Part shown: positions 11,035 to 22,517 of the stretch, piece after piece | Position numbering within the stretch: the stretch's first letter is position 1 | Layout of the letters: the number at the start of each line of letters is the position of its first letter | From: Brachionus plicatilis | Lineage: Eukaryota > Rotifera > Eurotatoria > Ploima > Brachionidae | Length of the DNA: 64,000 nucleotides | NCBI GenBank assembly: GCA_010279815.1 | Contig: QEOQ01000460.1 | Coordinates: forward strand, 920,252 to 984,251 | Direction of reading: 5' to 3' | Program-made: the position numbers and the translations under genes | Notes under the pieces: model-generated | Told to the model about the DNA's origin: nothing | The model's database searches: none | The model's input: only the letters and a program-made list of their open reading frames with translations

Positions 11035-11225
11035 GAATTATTTAAATTTTGGTGATCCATCAGAATACTTTTGTGACCCATTAAAATATTTTGATGACCT
11101 ATAAATTTGTAAATTTTTGGTATCGATGGTCATATAATGTGTGACTCAAAAAAAATATCCGGTCACCAAACTGACATGAGTCATCAGGTCACATATTACA
11201 TGACCCCCTTGGTCACATAACAGGC
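11035..11225. repeat. Cluster of TGACC/GGTCA words
   Basis: Across about 190 bp the words GTGACCC, GATGACC, TGGTCATATAATGTG, CCGGTCACC, AGGTCACATATTACATGACC and TTGGTCACAT recur in both orientations. One near-perfect palindrome is GGTCACATATTACATGACC. It looks like a decayed fold-back repeat; resemblance to nuclear-receptor half-sites is probably incidental. Confidence 0.4.
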
Positions 11226-11507
11226 AAGACCCTTAAAATGTATTGTTCTTTGTTTAAATTATGTAATTTAAACTATAGGAATATAACTTCAAAAGTTATG
11301 CAGCATATTTTCACTCATACTCCTATCTTTTTGTTATAAATTTTCCTTTGATTTTCTTTTTTCAAACAGGTGAGTCATATTATTCTAAAATATTTATAAG
11401 TGATAGATAAAATTACAAACAATTAGTATGATAAGCATTATCCATCTTAGGCTATATTGTTTTTAAATCATAATTCTTTCTTATTTAGGAGCAGTCGAGT
11501 TTTAAGA

Positions 11508-11765
11508 ATCGTAGACGAACCAGAGTTTTTTAAAAGTCACAAGTTTTAAGTCAGGTCAAAGTTCGGACTTTAAAATTTTGAATACAAAAGAACAATTGTG
11601 AACACTTTTATGCTAAAATTGCAAAAAAATTATAAAATCTATTTGCATTAGACAAACCAAGAGTATATAAATTTTTTGATATGAAGCCTGATCTAGGAAA
11701 TTAAAAAAAAAGTTAGGACTTGGGGCAAGTTGAAGTTTATGATCAATTTTTGATGCCCAAAATGA
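11508..11765. repeat. GACTTGACTT dispersed repeat, copy B
   Basis: Shares an ordered series of segments with the copy at 27.65-27.96 kb: AAAAGTCACAAGT, a variable AAGTC tract, TTTTGAATAC, ATTGTGAA(C/G)ACTTTTATGC, GCATTAGACAA, AGAGTATATA and the exact 19-mer GATATGAAGCCTGATCTAG (11678-11696 here, 27887-27905 there). The same order at two loci means one repeat family, not chance low complexity. Confidence 0.75.
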
Positions 11766-12872
11766 TCAAATCAAACTAAAACTATAAAATAAATTTTTGA
11801 ATTGAACTAGTGCAGAGGTAAATTTTTGGTTTTAACATACTTTGTTAAATCTAAAAGTAAAATCTGCAAAAGTCTGCAAAAAATTATCCACTTAAAATAG
11901 GGCTACAAATTATTTTCATAGCTAAAAAAATAAAAAAGTAGAAAAAAAAATATAACACTTTTGTAATAGAAAGTAAAGTTGTTTGTATTTTTATTGATTT
12001 TTGGTGGACGGCCTCTTTTTTTTTGGAGCCTCTTTTGAGATTAGTCTTGTAATAGTTATTGACAAAGTCGATTATATGAGCAATCTATTGTAAAAAAAAA
12101 AAAAATTGTTCACATAATAGGAAAAAATGAATAATAATTATTGAAATTAAAAAAATCAAGCATTTTAAATTAGACTTTTTTTTATTTATTTTTTCATAGT
12201 TACTTTTTTTGTCTCTATATTTCAACATAACGTTTTTTACTCATAATATTTTAATTTTTATTTTATTATATTTTTTTTATGGCCGGGTATGACATATAAG
12301 TCATACCCAGCCATATGCCATATGTTTGATATAAAAGCTCATTAAATTAAAACTCGAACACTACCTCATTCACTGAATAAAGACTTTTCTTGACACTAGG
12401 AGATTCAAAGTTAGCGTAAATGGTTTGTAGAACAACACATCGCGGTCTTCTAGAATTTGGCCGGCCATTTCACGGTCATAGGCCGTTTTTTGGCCGCTTC
12501 CACGGCCGGCCACGGTCTCGGCCATTTTTTTTTCTGTCCGGCTCCCAACTCTAACATTTAATTAAATTGAAAAACAAAATAAATTAGAATTTTTGATTAT
12601 ATTTTACAGAGTAATTAGTCATTTAAATTATTATGATTTGGATAAATTTTTTAATTCAAAAAGTAGTAAATAGACAAAATTATGAAGTTAGATAAGATTA
12701 AGTTGTTTAAAATTAATTTTTATGACATTGAATTAAGTCAAAATATTAAGCAACATTTTTAGCACCTTTTTGAATACAAGAGATTTTTTGTTTTTATATG
12801 TATCCACTCTAATAAAAGTAAATTTTTAGTCAATTCTTTTAGATTTTAAAAATTGTTGTAAAAAATTCTAAA
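11766..12872. other. Intergenic DNA with two palindromic G+C-richer spots
   Basis: No gene seen. A 13-bp hairpin with one mismatch (GGCCGGGTATGAC at 12281-12293 against GTCATACCCAGCC at 12300-12312) is followed by a 68-bp patch at 12458-12525 with seven GGCC words, including two GGCCGGCC palindromes. Both stand out in this A+T-rich background. Confidence 0.5.
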
Positions 12873-15800
12873 ATGGATTTCAGCAATTTTCCAAATTTTT
12901 TTCTTATGCTTTTGATTTTGTTTGGGAGTCGATCTATGTTTAAATTTACTTGTGATTTTGAAAAAGACTTGTGTAATTTCCAAAAAAATGAGTTCTTCGT
13001 TCGATACTCAGGTGAGTCACCTTCAGTTTCATCTGGACCCTTAAGTGACAGACACAAAAGTAAACACAACCAAGCTTAAAAAATTAAATTTTAACTTTAC
13101 TTACTTTAAAAAAGTCGATGGCTTGTATATTTTATGCAATGGCAAAAGTTTAAAAAAAGATAGTGATCAATGCATCATGGAACATAGTTTAGAAAACATT
13201 AGCGAAATACATATTATAGAATTTTGGTATCATCAGTACGGCTCACAAATCGGAACGCTCAGTTTAGTCATTAATTCAAGCATAAATGTTTGGAGCTCTG
13301 TTGGTCGCCAAAGAAATGCATGGACTTTTGCAAAAGTTTACTTGCCTACTTATACTAATAAAGTACTTAATAAATTTAAATTTATTTTCTTAAAATTTTT
13401 TCAATAAAAGGTAGAATTTAGAGCGAATCGGTCGATTCATGGTCGCTTTTCAAGTGATATTGGCCTCGATGATATTTCAATTAGCAGTGTAAATGATATC
13501 AACGAAGAAGGAAATAAGAAGCTATCAAAATTAAGGGGTGAAAATTTTGACAAGCTTGGTCAATTGAACGGATGGCATACCAACTTCAAAAATTACAACT
13601 GGATTCAGACTGATGGTTCCAACATTAATAACATGGGACCCCTATCAGATTTTGATTCAATATGTAATTTGTTTTGAGAAAACTTAAAATTCGCGCGATG
13701 CAAAACTTCCACACTATCTCCAGATATGGATTTCGACCATTTTTTGGATTCTACGTATATGAAAACCTAGGTTTAGCCAAAATTTTAAGGGGGGTCAAAA
13801 AATTTTTTTTTTTGGCTAGGGCGGTCTGAATCTTTACAGCCTTATACAAGGTATGTCTTATTTAAGCTTTTTATCTCAGAATTTAATCAATCAAATCTAC
13901 TCGATTTTTACGAGTTTTTGGGCGTTTTTAAGAGAAATATACACAAAAGGGAAATTTTAACTTTAGAATTGGATAGATTAGCTAAAGAGGTGTCTAAAAA
14001 GGTGCCACTTTGTTTATTTCGGAAGCAACAGCGATCGCTGGCGATTTAATTAAAATTAATTAAGTAAAATGACCGGTCCACCCATTGAATTTGCCGTTCC
14101 TATGCAATATTTGCTCTTCTTTGGTGTGAATTAGGCGGCTCAATGAATAATTAGCCGTTCCATTAACCAAGTGGCACCTTTTTAGACACCTCTTTAGCTA
14201 ATCTATCCAATTTCCCGTTTGTGTATATTTCTCTTAAAAACGCCCAAAAACTCGTAAAAATCGAGTAGATTAAAAGATAAAAAGATAAAAAGCTTAAATA
14301 AGACATACCTTGTATAAGGCTGTAAAGATTCAGACCGCCCTAACCAAAAAAAAAATTTTTGACCCCCCTTAAAATTTTGGCTAAACCTAGGTTTTCATAT
14401 ACGTAGAATCCAAAAAAATGGTCGAAATCCATATCTGGAGATAGTGTGGAAGTTTTGCATCGCGCGAACTTTAAAAAGATAAATTATTTTTATTTTAAAT
14501 TATTTTTTAAAGCTAATTATTTTGTTCGGAGTTACGATGGAATAAGTTCCACGAAAAATATTTGTACGATTCCATATACATTTACGTCAAGTCATGGATT
14601 AAAGGAATTCTACTGCAAGAGAATTCACGAACTAAATGAGTCTGTTTGTGGTCTGACACTTTATCCTAATATATCTTTTGATAATTCAACCGGCAAATGT
14701 TACCGAGGTAATGCTTTTCTGGCATAGTAACAAATTTATTAAAAATCCTAAATCACAAAGCCACGGTTCGGTTAAAAATAGAATTGGAATCCGTACAAGC
14801 GGACACTAAACCCACCAAAATTTTCAGAAACATTAGCCGGGCAGCCTTTTAGTGGGCGGTCATTTTTAGCTTAAATATGATTTTTAGCTTAGAAATCATT
14901 TGGGTTTCTGAGCAAATTGCAAAATTTATTGGATAATAACAATTTATTAGTGCATAAAAAATATGAAATATCTCTGATTGACTTTTCCAAGTTATTTTTG
15001 ATTTATTTTTTTAGATAAATTTATTTTATTTACATGGATAGATACAAGATTGAAGTTATACGTTTTTATGAGGAATTTATGTTAAAATTTGTGTTGTAAG
15101 TCGACTTATACCAAAGTATACTTTTTTTCGACTAGTGGACTCCAATCCTTAGAAAATTGACTTCTAGTCGACTAATAGCCTCAAAAATCTACATTACAGC
15201 AGCTTTCTCATTATATTTTATTGTTTTATTCAAAAAATATTTATTCAATCCTGTTTTAATAATGTAAATCTAACAAAAATAAATTTTAAATTTTAATATT
15301 TCATAAAAAATTAAATTTAAATAATAATTAACAAACTAGTATTACCATTTTTCTTTGGTATGCAGCTACATTTTCTGTTATCTTCCATGACTTGATAAAC
15401 ATAATTGTCTGTATCGATCTTAAAATATTTCCAAACCAGGCTCCTTTTTGGTTTTGAAGACATTTTAATTTTTTTCAGTTTTTTTTAAATGAATATTATT
15501 TATTATTATTATTATTACTTATTGATTTAATCCTCATAAGCAAAATAAAAAAATTTAAAAAAAGAAAAAAAAAGTTAAGTTCTTCGAATTCTAAAAAATT
15601 TGAAAATAAAAATAAGCAATTCACAAATTAGAAATAATTAAATATAATTTAAATTATCCAAAAAAAAATTTAAATTTTGTAAATAAATGAATTTAAATGA
15701 ATATTATAGAAGCTCAAATACAAATATTAAAAAAAAAAAGAACCTAAGGGCTAAATACTTTAGGAAGAAATATCGACTTTATATAGTCGACTCAAAATAC

Positions 15801-16795
15801 CAGTTAAAATCAGACAGATACCATAAAATGGTTACTAGCTCTGCCCCATATTTAGTCTGATGTAGCTTTAATTTTTATTACAGTACAAAATAAAACTAAC
15901 TTCAGCAATTTCTTTCCTTTCCTCTTCTCAGGAGGAAAGTTAGTTTTACTAGAGGAAAGTTAGTTTTATTTTGTACTGTATAAAAAAGACGAAATTGCCA
16001 ACCATCTAAAAAAAAAAAGAATAAGAAAAAAATTTAGTAAATTTTTTTATTGAATTAATTTTTTATTGATTATATTTAGGTTTTTACATGACAATTTCCA
16101 GCGATTTTTATGAAAAACGGGAAAAAAATTTTATTCGTAGCAGATTAATTTCGCCTGTTTATTCGTTTAAAAAAGAAACTGATATTATCTATTTGGGTTT
16201 TGCTTACAATATTATTGGCTACGATGGTTTTGAAATTAAACTAGAAATTTTTCCTAATCAGTCCAATGTTGATAATATTCTCGTTGATATATTTATTGTT
16301 GACGGATCTTTGGACGAAGATAAATGGATATTCACAAAATTAGCATTCGAATCACCTAATGATACTTTTCGAGTAATTTTTTTTCTCTTTTTTTTTAAAA
16401 TTTTTAAACTACTTAAAATAAAGATCATATTTCAACCTTATAGAGGAATTTCCTCTGAACCTGGCTCTGTATCAATTGACGCAATCGATATTTTTTATTT
16501 CGATGATTTTTCAGTAAGAGATGACCCTACTTTAAGTAGCAGATACACAAAAGCTAATGAAAATACCTTCAGCTCATCCTTAATGTCAAGCTTGACAGAA
16601 ACAAAAATTATTGACGAAAGTGAAGCAAAAGAAAATAGCTTTGTTCATGAAAAACCTAAAAAACTAGAAATTATAATATATTCTATCGTAATAAGTTGCA
16701 CACTTCTTTCGCTTATCGTTCTTTTGTTATGGTTTATTTGGATAAAAAAATATAAAATAAATAATTGTAAAGTTTACAAATATGTGAATAAGTAA
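12873..16795 (+). CDS. MAM-domain type I membrane protein, six exons
   Basis: Exons 12873-13059, 13115-13362, 13411-13663, 14513-14707, 16080-16372 and 16424-16795 join in phase to 1548 nt (515 aa). The first ~21 residues are a signal peptide. MAM domain 1 begins FTCDFEKDLCNF and continues with SGPLSDRH, DGLYILCNG, a FWYHQYG strand, and ends VEFRANRS...GLDDISIS in exon 3. A second MAM-like module follows: NGWHTN...WIQTDG...NNMGPLSD in exon 3, a Cys-containing segment in exon 4 (CTIPYTF...YCKRIHE...VCGLTLY), then GFYMTISS...SRLISPV, LGFAYNIIGYDGFEI and GSVSIDAIDIFYFDDF. A Ser/Thr/Glu linker, a transmembrane helix (about residues 475-500) and a ~20-residue Lys-rich tail complete it. MAM domains act in cell adhesion; the specific ligand is unknown. 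Intron 3 holds a 779-bp fold-back element and intron 4 a 98-bp MITE. Confidence 0.85.
13690..14468. mobile_element. 779-bp fold-back MITE with ~300-bp arms
   Basis: The two ends are near-perfect inverted copies: TTCGCGCGATGCAAAACTTC at 13690 and its complement ending at 14468. The match continues through the AACCTAGGTTTTCATATACG segment and the AAGGTGCCACTTTGT / AAGTGGCACCTTTTT region, leaving roughly 150 bp of unpaired centre. Flanks CTTAAAA and CTTTAAAA are a plausible imperfect target duplication. It lies wholly in intron 3 of the MAM gene and has no coding capacity. Confidence 0.85.
14750..14880. repeat. Possible transposon end fragment in MAM intron 4
   Basis: A G+C-richer stretch (GGAATCCGTACAAGCGGACA, then TTAGCCGGGCAGCC and GTGGGCGGTC) unlike the surrounding intron. 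It looks like the terminus of a mobile element, but no partner end was found here. Confidence 0.25.
15881..15978. mobile_element. 98-bp mariner-type MITE in MAM intron 4
   Basis: TIRs CAGTACAAAATAAAACTAAC (15881-15900) and the exact complement ending at 15978 are flanked by TA on both sides. The interior contains a duplicated GAGGAAAGTTAGTTTTA unit. Size, CAGT start and TA duplication fit a Tc1/mariner-mobilised MITE. Confidence 0.85.
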
Positions 16796-17062
16796 AAAAT
16801 AAGCCAAGCATATTTCTAGGCTATTAATAGAATAAAGCTTAATTTTGAAAATAAAGCGATTTTCATTACTTAGTAATTAATTAATAAATTAATTATTTGA
16901 TGCTCAAATTTTTTTTAAATAAATTAAAAAATCCATTAAAATAATTTTTTACTTTATTTTGAATTCTGTTTTACAATAGTTTAGGTCAAGATCATATCAA
17001 CTTTGTGAGCTAATGTTAAAATGATCAAATGTCAAATTATTAAAAAATGAATGCATGAATGA

Positions 17063-17064
<2 letters not shown>

Positions 17065-17100
<36 letters not shown>
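17065..17100. repeat. (AAT)n microsatellite, about 12 units
   Basis: Uninterrupted AAT/ATA repeat, followed 20 bases later by a run of nine G, the longest G run I noticed in the window. Confidence 0.9.
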
Positions 17101-17310
17101 GCTAAAGAAAGACTAGCTCGCGGGGGGGGGAGGCTTTTCTAACTATTATGGGGGACTTGTTCAATAAAGATAAATAAAAAAAATAAAAAATAAAAAAAAA
17201 TAAAAATAAAATAAAATAAGAGTTTTATTTTTATTTTTTTATTCTTTTCTGAACGAGCTTAAGGTCGGTACAGTAAACAACTAAAAAAATCTGACTCGCA
17301 GATTTAAACC

Positions 17311-17514
17311 ATGTCTGAAAGCTCATCAATTTCTTTTTTTTTATCAGCGAATGATCAAGAAGACTTACTTACGGATAATAATGTAGTATTGAACTCGTTA
17401 ATCAAAAAACAGGGTAAAAAAGTGTTTATTATCCTTACGAAAATTATATTAGCTTTGCAAAATTTGTTGAAAACTTTGAAAGTGGTCAAATTTATTTTTT
17501 TATCTACTAAATAA
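17311..17514 (+). CDS. Small ORF, doubtful
   Basis: 67 codons from ATG. The first half (MSESSSISFFLSANDQEDLL) is polar and codon-like, while the second half is Leu/Lys/Phe-rich and may be intron. GGTAAAA at 17412 could be a splice donor, but the next acceptor (about 17456) does not give a better continuation. No family recognised. It may be a first exon or chance. Confidence 0.2.
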   Translation: MSESSSISFFLSANDQEDLLTDNNVVLNSLIKKQGKKVFIILTKIILALQNLLKTLKVVKFIFLSTK

Positions 17515-17741
17515 ATTATTCTGAATGATTTTTACTATATTTTTTTTAAATTTCTATGTACTTTTATAAAAGAAAATATAAACTAAAAAAATGAATAATT
17601 ATGATGCATTAAAATATTTTTCCATCGATTATTTTCGATGAAATATACTAATTTTCATCTTTGAATTTAGATGAAATTGTTCAAAGCTAATCAATAATTC
17701 TTCTATTAATTCTCGTCGATTAATCATCGTTTTTTTAATGA

Positions 17742-17830
17742 CTGGGTTGTTTTAAACTCAAGTCTTAGACTTGACTTGAGTTTAAGACTTGTGACTAAGT
17801 CACAAGTAACTCTGATTTTTAATTAAAATT
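17742..17830. repeat. GACTTGACTT dispersed repeat, copy C
   Basis: A short copy: AAACTCAAGTCTTAGACTTG, ACTTGAGTTTAAGACTTG, GACTAAGTCACAAGT, ending AACTCTGATTTTT. It folds back on itself because the units occur in both orientations. Confidence 0.6.
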
Positions 17831-18949
17831 AAAACCATTTATTCACAACTATATTTCACAACTATATTTAAAAATTACTTTTCAGTATTTTAATGGTTGT
17901 ATAGGAGTAAAAATCTTCGCCATGTTAAAAGATTTGTATACGAGGTTGGGAGGAGTTTCTGTGTTTTTTAGTCGAATTATTTAAGATTAATCTATTGCTT
18001 AGTAGTTAATTAATTGATAAAAAAGTGCGAATTTAATTTGATTAATTTTTTGAAAATTTTTTATTAAAAAGCGCACACTATTAAGGGTAATATAAATTAA
18101 ATTGATATTATAGTTATTGAGTTAACTAAAAGAAACACTCTTAGAACAAACTCAATAATTTCTTTCCACCTCACAAACAGTCAATTGCTTACCAAATTTA
18201 TCCTAGATACTATCCATGAAAAATGCAAAAAACTTTAGATGGTACCCTTTGAAGTTCTCTTATCAAATAATTGTCCATATTCTATGAATCATTAATTTAT
18301 AGCTTAATTATTCCATTCTCTCGTGACCTCAAATTTATTCGCATTTTAACTTAATTAACCTAATTTTCATTTGTTTCTGAAAGTTAAAAAAAAAAAAGAA
18401 AAAAGAACAAAAAATTTAAATTAATGGCGCAAAATTTGAGTTCCGAAAAATAATATAAAAGTGGAATAATATTCTTAATAATAATTGTAAATTAAAAAAA
18501 ATTAAAACTCTTAAAAAGTCGTTTGAGAATAAGGTAAAAATGTTTCTTAATGAACTTGAATCAATAACTTATGTATTCCTTTTGTTTATTTATTTATTTA
18601 TTTAAAAAAATTAAAAGCCTCATGGGCAAGTTGAAAAATAAAAAAATCTGATTTATAAATCACATTAAGTTTCATAAATAATTAATCCATTTAAAATTTT
18701 ATAAAAACTTTGCATGTAATTAATGTTTAAAAGTAATTAACGCAAACAATTTAACTTGGCATGAAGTTAAAGACAACAAATAAAGTGGATCAAATGCTCA
18801 AATCCAATCGGTGTTTTCACCTCAACAAAAAAAGATTCTTTTTTCGAACCTGTAGAAAAGCGTTTCAAAGAAATAAACCGTTAATAAACCGTTTTTTTCG
18901 GTTTATTCGGTTATTTTTTTCGTGGAAATAACACTATTAGTGCAAAAAT

Positions 18950-19670
18950 AAAAAACATTAGAATGCCTTAGAAAGAGAAAATGCCTTAACTTTAGAGAAC
19001 TTGAAAAATAATTAAAGTTAAAGCTTGAACAAAATTACAATTTTTTCCCTAAAGAATGTTTTTTTTCAAGGATCTGTTTTTTTTTAAAATTAAAATAGTT
19101 AAAAATATTTTTACGTAAAATTTTTGTCACCCTCCTATTTTTTCATCCGGGCTTGGGACCGGCATACGGCATAGTTATGACGGCGTCTTCCCCTAAGAAG
19201 CACGTGGGACGTTCATCATAAACAGCGCCACTCATCCGAGCTTTTTTAATTTGGCTGCGAACTCGGCTCCTATTTAGACTAGCTTGGAACCACAAACCAA
19301 GCGACATTCTCAATTTAGAAAGAGAGAATGCCTTAACTTTAGTGCTTCCAAAGTTACGGCTATCCAAAGAGGGTCAGCTGTAAAACAAGTTCTCGCTCTG
19401 CTAAGATTCTATACTGGATGATGGTCAAGCCAGCGGCACCCTCATACGACAAGACTAGGACAAAGACCCATAGATCTATGTACCCGTAATACAGCTCTTC
19501 TTCAGACTCGTAGAAGACCACATAGTGTGGCTGCCACCACCCTCCTCTTTTCTCATCCTGGGCTTGGGACCGGCTTACGGCAGAGTTATGGTGGCTTGTA
19601 ATGTATTTTTAATAAAAGCTATGTATTTTCTGCCACCACCCTCCTCTTTTCTCATCTTGGGCTTGTTTCT
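18950..19670 (-). mobile_element. G+C-richer interspersed repeat, possibly a non-LTR retrotransposon fragment
   Basis: Base composition shifts sharply to near 50% G+C at 19140-19580. On the minus strand an open frame (19367-19143) reads STKVKAFSLSKLRMSLGLWF ... AVITMPYAGPKPG. The box GGGCTTGGGACCGGC occurs at 19149 and 19560. The segment CTGCCACCACCCTCCTCTTT occurs near 19530 and 19630. AGAATGCCTTA-type sequence with GCCTTAACTTTAG occurs near 18985 and 19330. The duplicated boxes suggest a partly tandem or nested element. The AGPKPG stretch reminds me of sequence preceding the endonuclease domain in some invertebrate LINEs, but I cannot confirm this. Confidence 0.5.
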
Positions 19671-20058
19671 AATATAAAAATAAAATATTTAAATTAAAAT
19701 ATATATAAATATTTAAAAATACAAGAATGATATTGAATCGTATGGTATCGGATTGGAAGATAGCTTTATCACACTGTCAGGCAGATCGTATCATTGATCG
19801 TTTTGACATTATATTATATAGAACTGTTTTTTAAATTTTTTCCTTGAAAAATAAAGGATTAATTAAAAAAAAAATTTTTATCTTTCTAGTTGATCAATGA
19901 CGTTCATGGGAAATTAAACACCACAAATCTAAATTTCTAATTAAATGTAAAAAGCATGAGATACTTCATATGGCATGTAATATATGGTATATATAAGATT
20001 TTGAAATCATTTTGAATTCATAATTTTTATTTGGCAATAAACTTTTAAATTTAAAACT

Positions 20059-21390
20059 ATGAAATATTTAGTTTCAAATCTTATCATAATTGTAGCAATA
20101 ATCGGAATAGTTAATTTAAAATGTGTCGATAAATCGACAATTCGATTTAAAACTTACAAGATAAATTTGGACGAACCAGCTGTTCAAAGATTTTCAGAGC
20201 CCTCTTACGATTTTAAAAATGAAATCGCAGCTCTGGTCGAAGCACAAAAGTATAATCTATTCATTTTTTTTTAACCAAAATTTATGATGCTTTAAGAAAA
20301 CTTCTCAAAATACCTGATCAAGTGATTACATTGATAGAATTTATAGCTGCCGAAATTGATAATCTTTTTCCATATCCTTTCAACGAGGAAATGAAGGGTA
20401 AATTAAAATAGCTAATTTAACTTTTTATTTAATTTCATTTTATTTTCGAGGAATATCAAAAAGCACTGGTATAAAATTAGGTGATGTAGTCTTTGCCAAT
20501 CTAATATATGACATTACAGCGTAAATTTAGTGTAAATTTTATTTTATTTTTTAATATTTTTTCTCAAGATATTGTACAGGAATAATTGCAAAACAATCAA
20601 CTGGTCAAATAATCCACGGCCGCAATCTAGACTACAACTTTCCCGAATATTTAAAAAATCTAACTTATGTAGCCCAGTATTATCGAAATGGATCAGTAAA
20701 CTGTTACCACTTTAACTTGATTCATTTAATATCTTATTTTGGTTAAAAGCTTGTTTTCACCAGTGCTCAGATAGCAGGTTTCATTGGGGTACTAACTGGA
20801 CACAAGCATTCGAAGTTTACATTTAGTATCAACGAAAGGGACCAGGGTGATTGGTGGATAAATCTTTTGTTTGCTGTAATAGATCGTAAAGCTAGTCCCT
20901 TATCATTTGTTACAAGAAAAGTAATGGAAAATGCTACGTCTTTTGAAGAAGCTGTAGATATTCTTTCGACCCATGACTTAATTGCTCCATGCTATTTTAT
21001 TGTTGGAGGCGTCCATCCCGATGAAGGAGCTGTGATAACGAGAAATCAGTTTAAGTTAGTTGATATTTGGAAATTAAATCCTGAATCAACTGGAATTGAG
21101 CATTGGTATTTATTGGAGACAAATTATGATCATTGGTTGCCAGCTCCACCTAACGACGATAGAAGAACACCCGGAATGAAGGCAATGAATGCAACCACTC
21201 AGGAGCGTATAAATTTAAATACTTTAATGCAAGTGATGACAAAAGATCCTGTTTGCAATAAGTACATTATTTAATTTTTTTGGTTTTTTTTTAATATTTT
21301 TTTAATTTTTAAAGAGATACTGTTTATTCAGTTGTTATGTCAGCAGCTGAAGAATCATTACATGGTGGCTTTCAATTAATTGTTAGATGA
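20059..21390 (+). CDS. NAAA: N-acylethanolamine acid amidase / acid ceramidase homologue, six exons
   Basis: Exons 20059-20249, 20297-20397, 20451-20520, 20569-20695, 20750-21261 and 21315-21390 join in phase to 1077 nt (358 aa; human NAAA is 359). The protein has a hydrophobic signal peptide (residues 1-20) and is expected in the lysosomal lumen, where the family hydrolyses fatty-acid amides or ceramide. These are N-terminal-nucleophile enzymes activated by self-cleavage before a cysteine; that cysteine is C123 in AYCTGIIAKQ. Downstream family markers are HGRNLDYNFPEYLKNLTY, GFIGVLTGHKHSKF, INERDQGDWWINLL, CYFIVGGVHPDEGAVITRN, LLETNYDHWLPAPPNDDRR and YSVVMSA. Long VITRN and NYDHW stretches match NAAA slightly better than acid ceramidase, but the assignment between the two paralogues is not secure. 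AATAAA follows at about 21415. Confidence 0.93.
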
Positions 21391-22517
21391 TCTTTAGTTT
21401 TAAAATAATAATTTAATAAATTTTTATTAGAATTTTGTTATTTTATTTAGAAGTTTCAGATACAAACTAAAAAGTCACACAATCATACGAAGAAAATATT
21501 TATTTTATTGTTAAAAAAAATTTGGTAGTTGTGCAAGTTCACAATTAATTTATTGCTCAATAATAAATTTTTCTCAAAAATGGGGGTGTGAATTTTTAAG
21601 TATCCATAAAGAAATCCATTCTAAATGAATTTTTAAAAAATAAAAAATATTTTTTTAGATTCTTGCATTTTTTAAAATATTCAAATTTAATTCTGGAGCT
21701 TTGATTGTAATTATTGTCAATCGCCCATTTCACCCTCTAATTCGATTTTTTTCAGTTTATAATTATTATCATTGTCAAGCAAAAAATAATTGTTTGTTAA
21801 AATTTAGATTAAAAATGAGAATAAAAATCCAATAAAAATTTTTCATCAATTCAAGAAATCGAAAGGCTGATTCATGGAATGGAATAGGTTGGATTTAATA
21901 TTGTATCACTTATATTTATTGATTTAAAATTTTGAGATGTTTATTAAAATTGTTTTAATGTGATTTTTTACAAAAATTAATAAAATGTTCCATCACTTAG
22001 ATTATTTTGTTTAATTCAAGATAAAAAACTTGATTTATTTATCTTATTATTTTTCATTAAAGTGTGGCTTTAATTTTTTAACTTATTTTTTCAAAAATTT
22101 AAAGAAACAATTAACAGAATTTTCTTATTTTTTTTGGATTAAATTAGAAAAATTTTTCCGAAATATTTGTACTTGTAAAAAATATCTTATACTTAAAATA
22201 AAATTTTTTTTTTGAATAATTTTTATTTCAAAAAAAGCTTTAACTAAATTGACGATTTAAATTTTATTCAAATAAAAGTTCTAAAAAATTTATTTGCTTT
22301 AATTTAATTAAAATTTTCGTTCTCACAGAAAATGATGAGACTAGTCTGATTAAAAAATACACAAATTTAGATTTCGAAAAAATGCATGGATATATAATTT
22401 AAAAAAAAATAATTTAATTAGTTTTGCTAAAAACAACATTAATTTCTCTTAGATATCTTTTATTTCATTGTTTGGCTTAGTTTGCTTTAATTTAAATATT
22501 AGATAGTTTTACATATT
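21391..22517. other. Convergent 3' flanks of NAAA and GBF1, no gene seen
   Basis: 1.1 kb between two convergent stop codons. The NAAA poly(A) signal is near 21415 and a minus-strand signal (TTTATT) for GBF1 is near 22457. The rest is A/T-rich with no repeat that I could delimit. Confidence 0.55.

Larger units (their letters stand above)
16796..20058. other. Intergenic region rich in repeats
   Basis: 3.3 kb between the MAM gene and the NAAA homologue. It contains an (AAT)n microsatellite at about 17065-17100, a G9 run near 17122, an A-rich tract at 17170-17215, a GACTTGACTT repeat at 17742-17830, a CGGTTTATT inverted repeat at 18875-18920 and the retroelement-like block at 18.95-19.67 kb. No convincing gene. 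Confidence 0.6.

Noticed and set aside
11140..11215. Nuclear-receptor response elements (AGGTCA/TGACC pairs)
   Set aside because: The words recur in both orientations over 190 bp as in a decayed fold-back repeat, with no consistent receptor spacing.
19140..19580. Bacterial contamination suggested by higher G+C
   Set aside because: The boxes are duplicated within the block and flanked by ordinary A/T-rich host sequence; no bacterial gene is recognisable.
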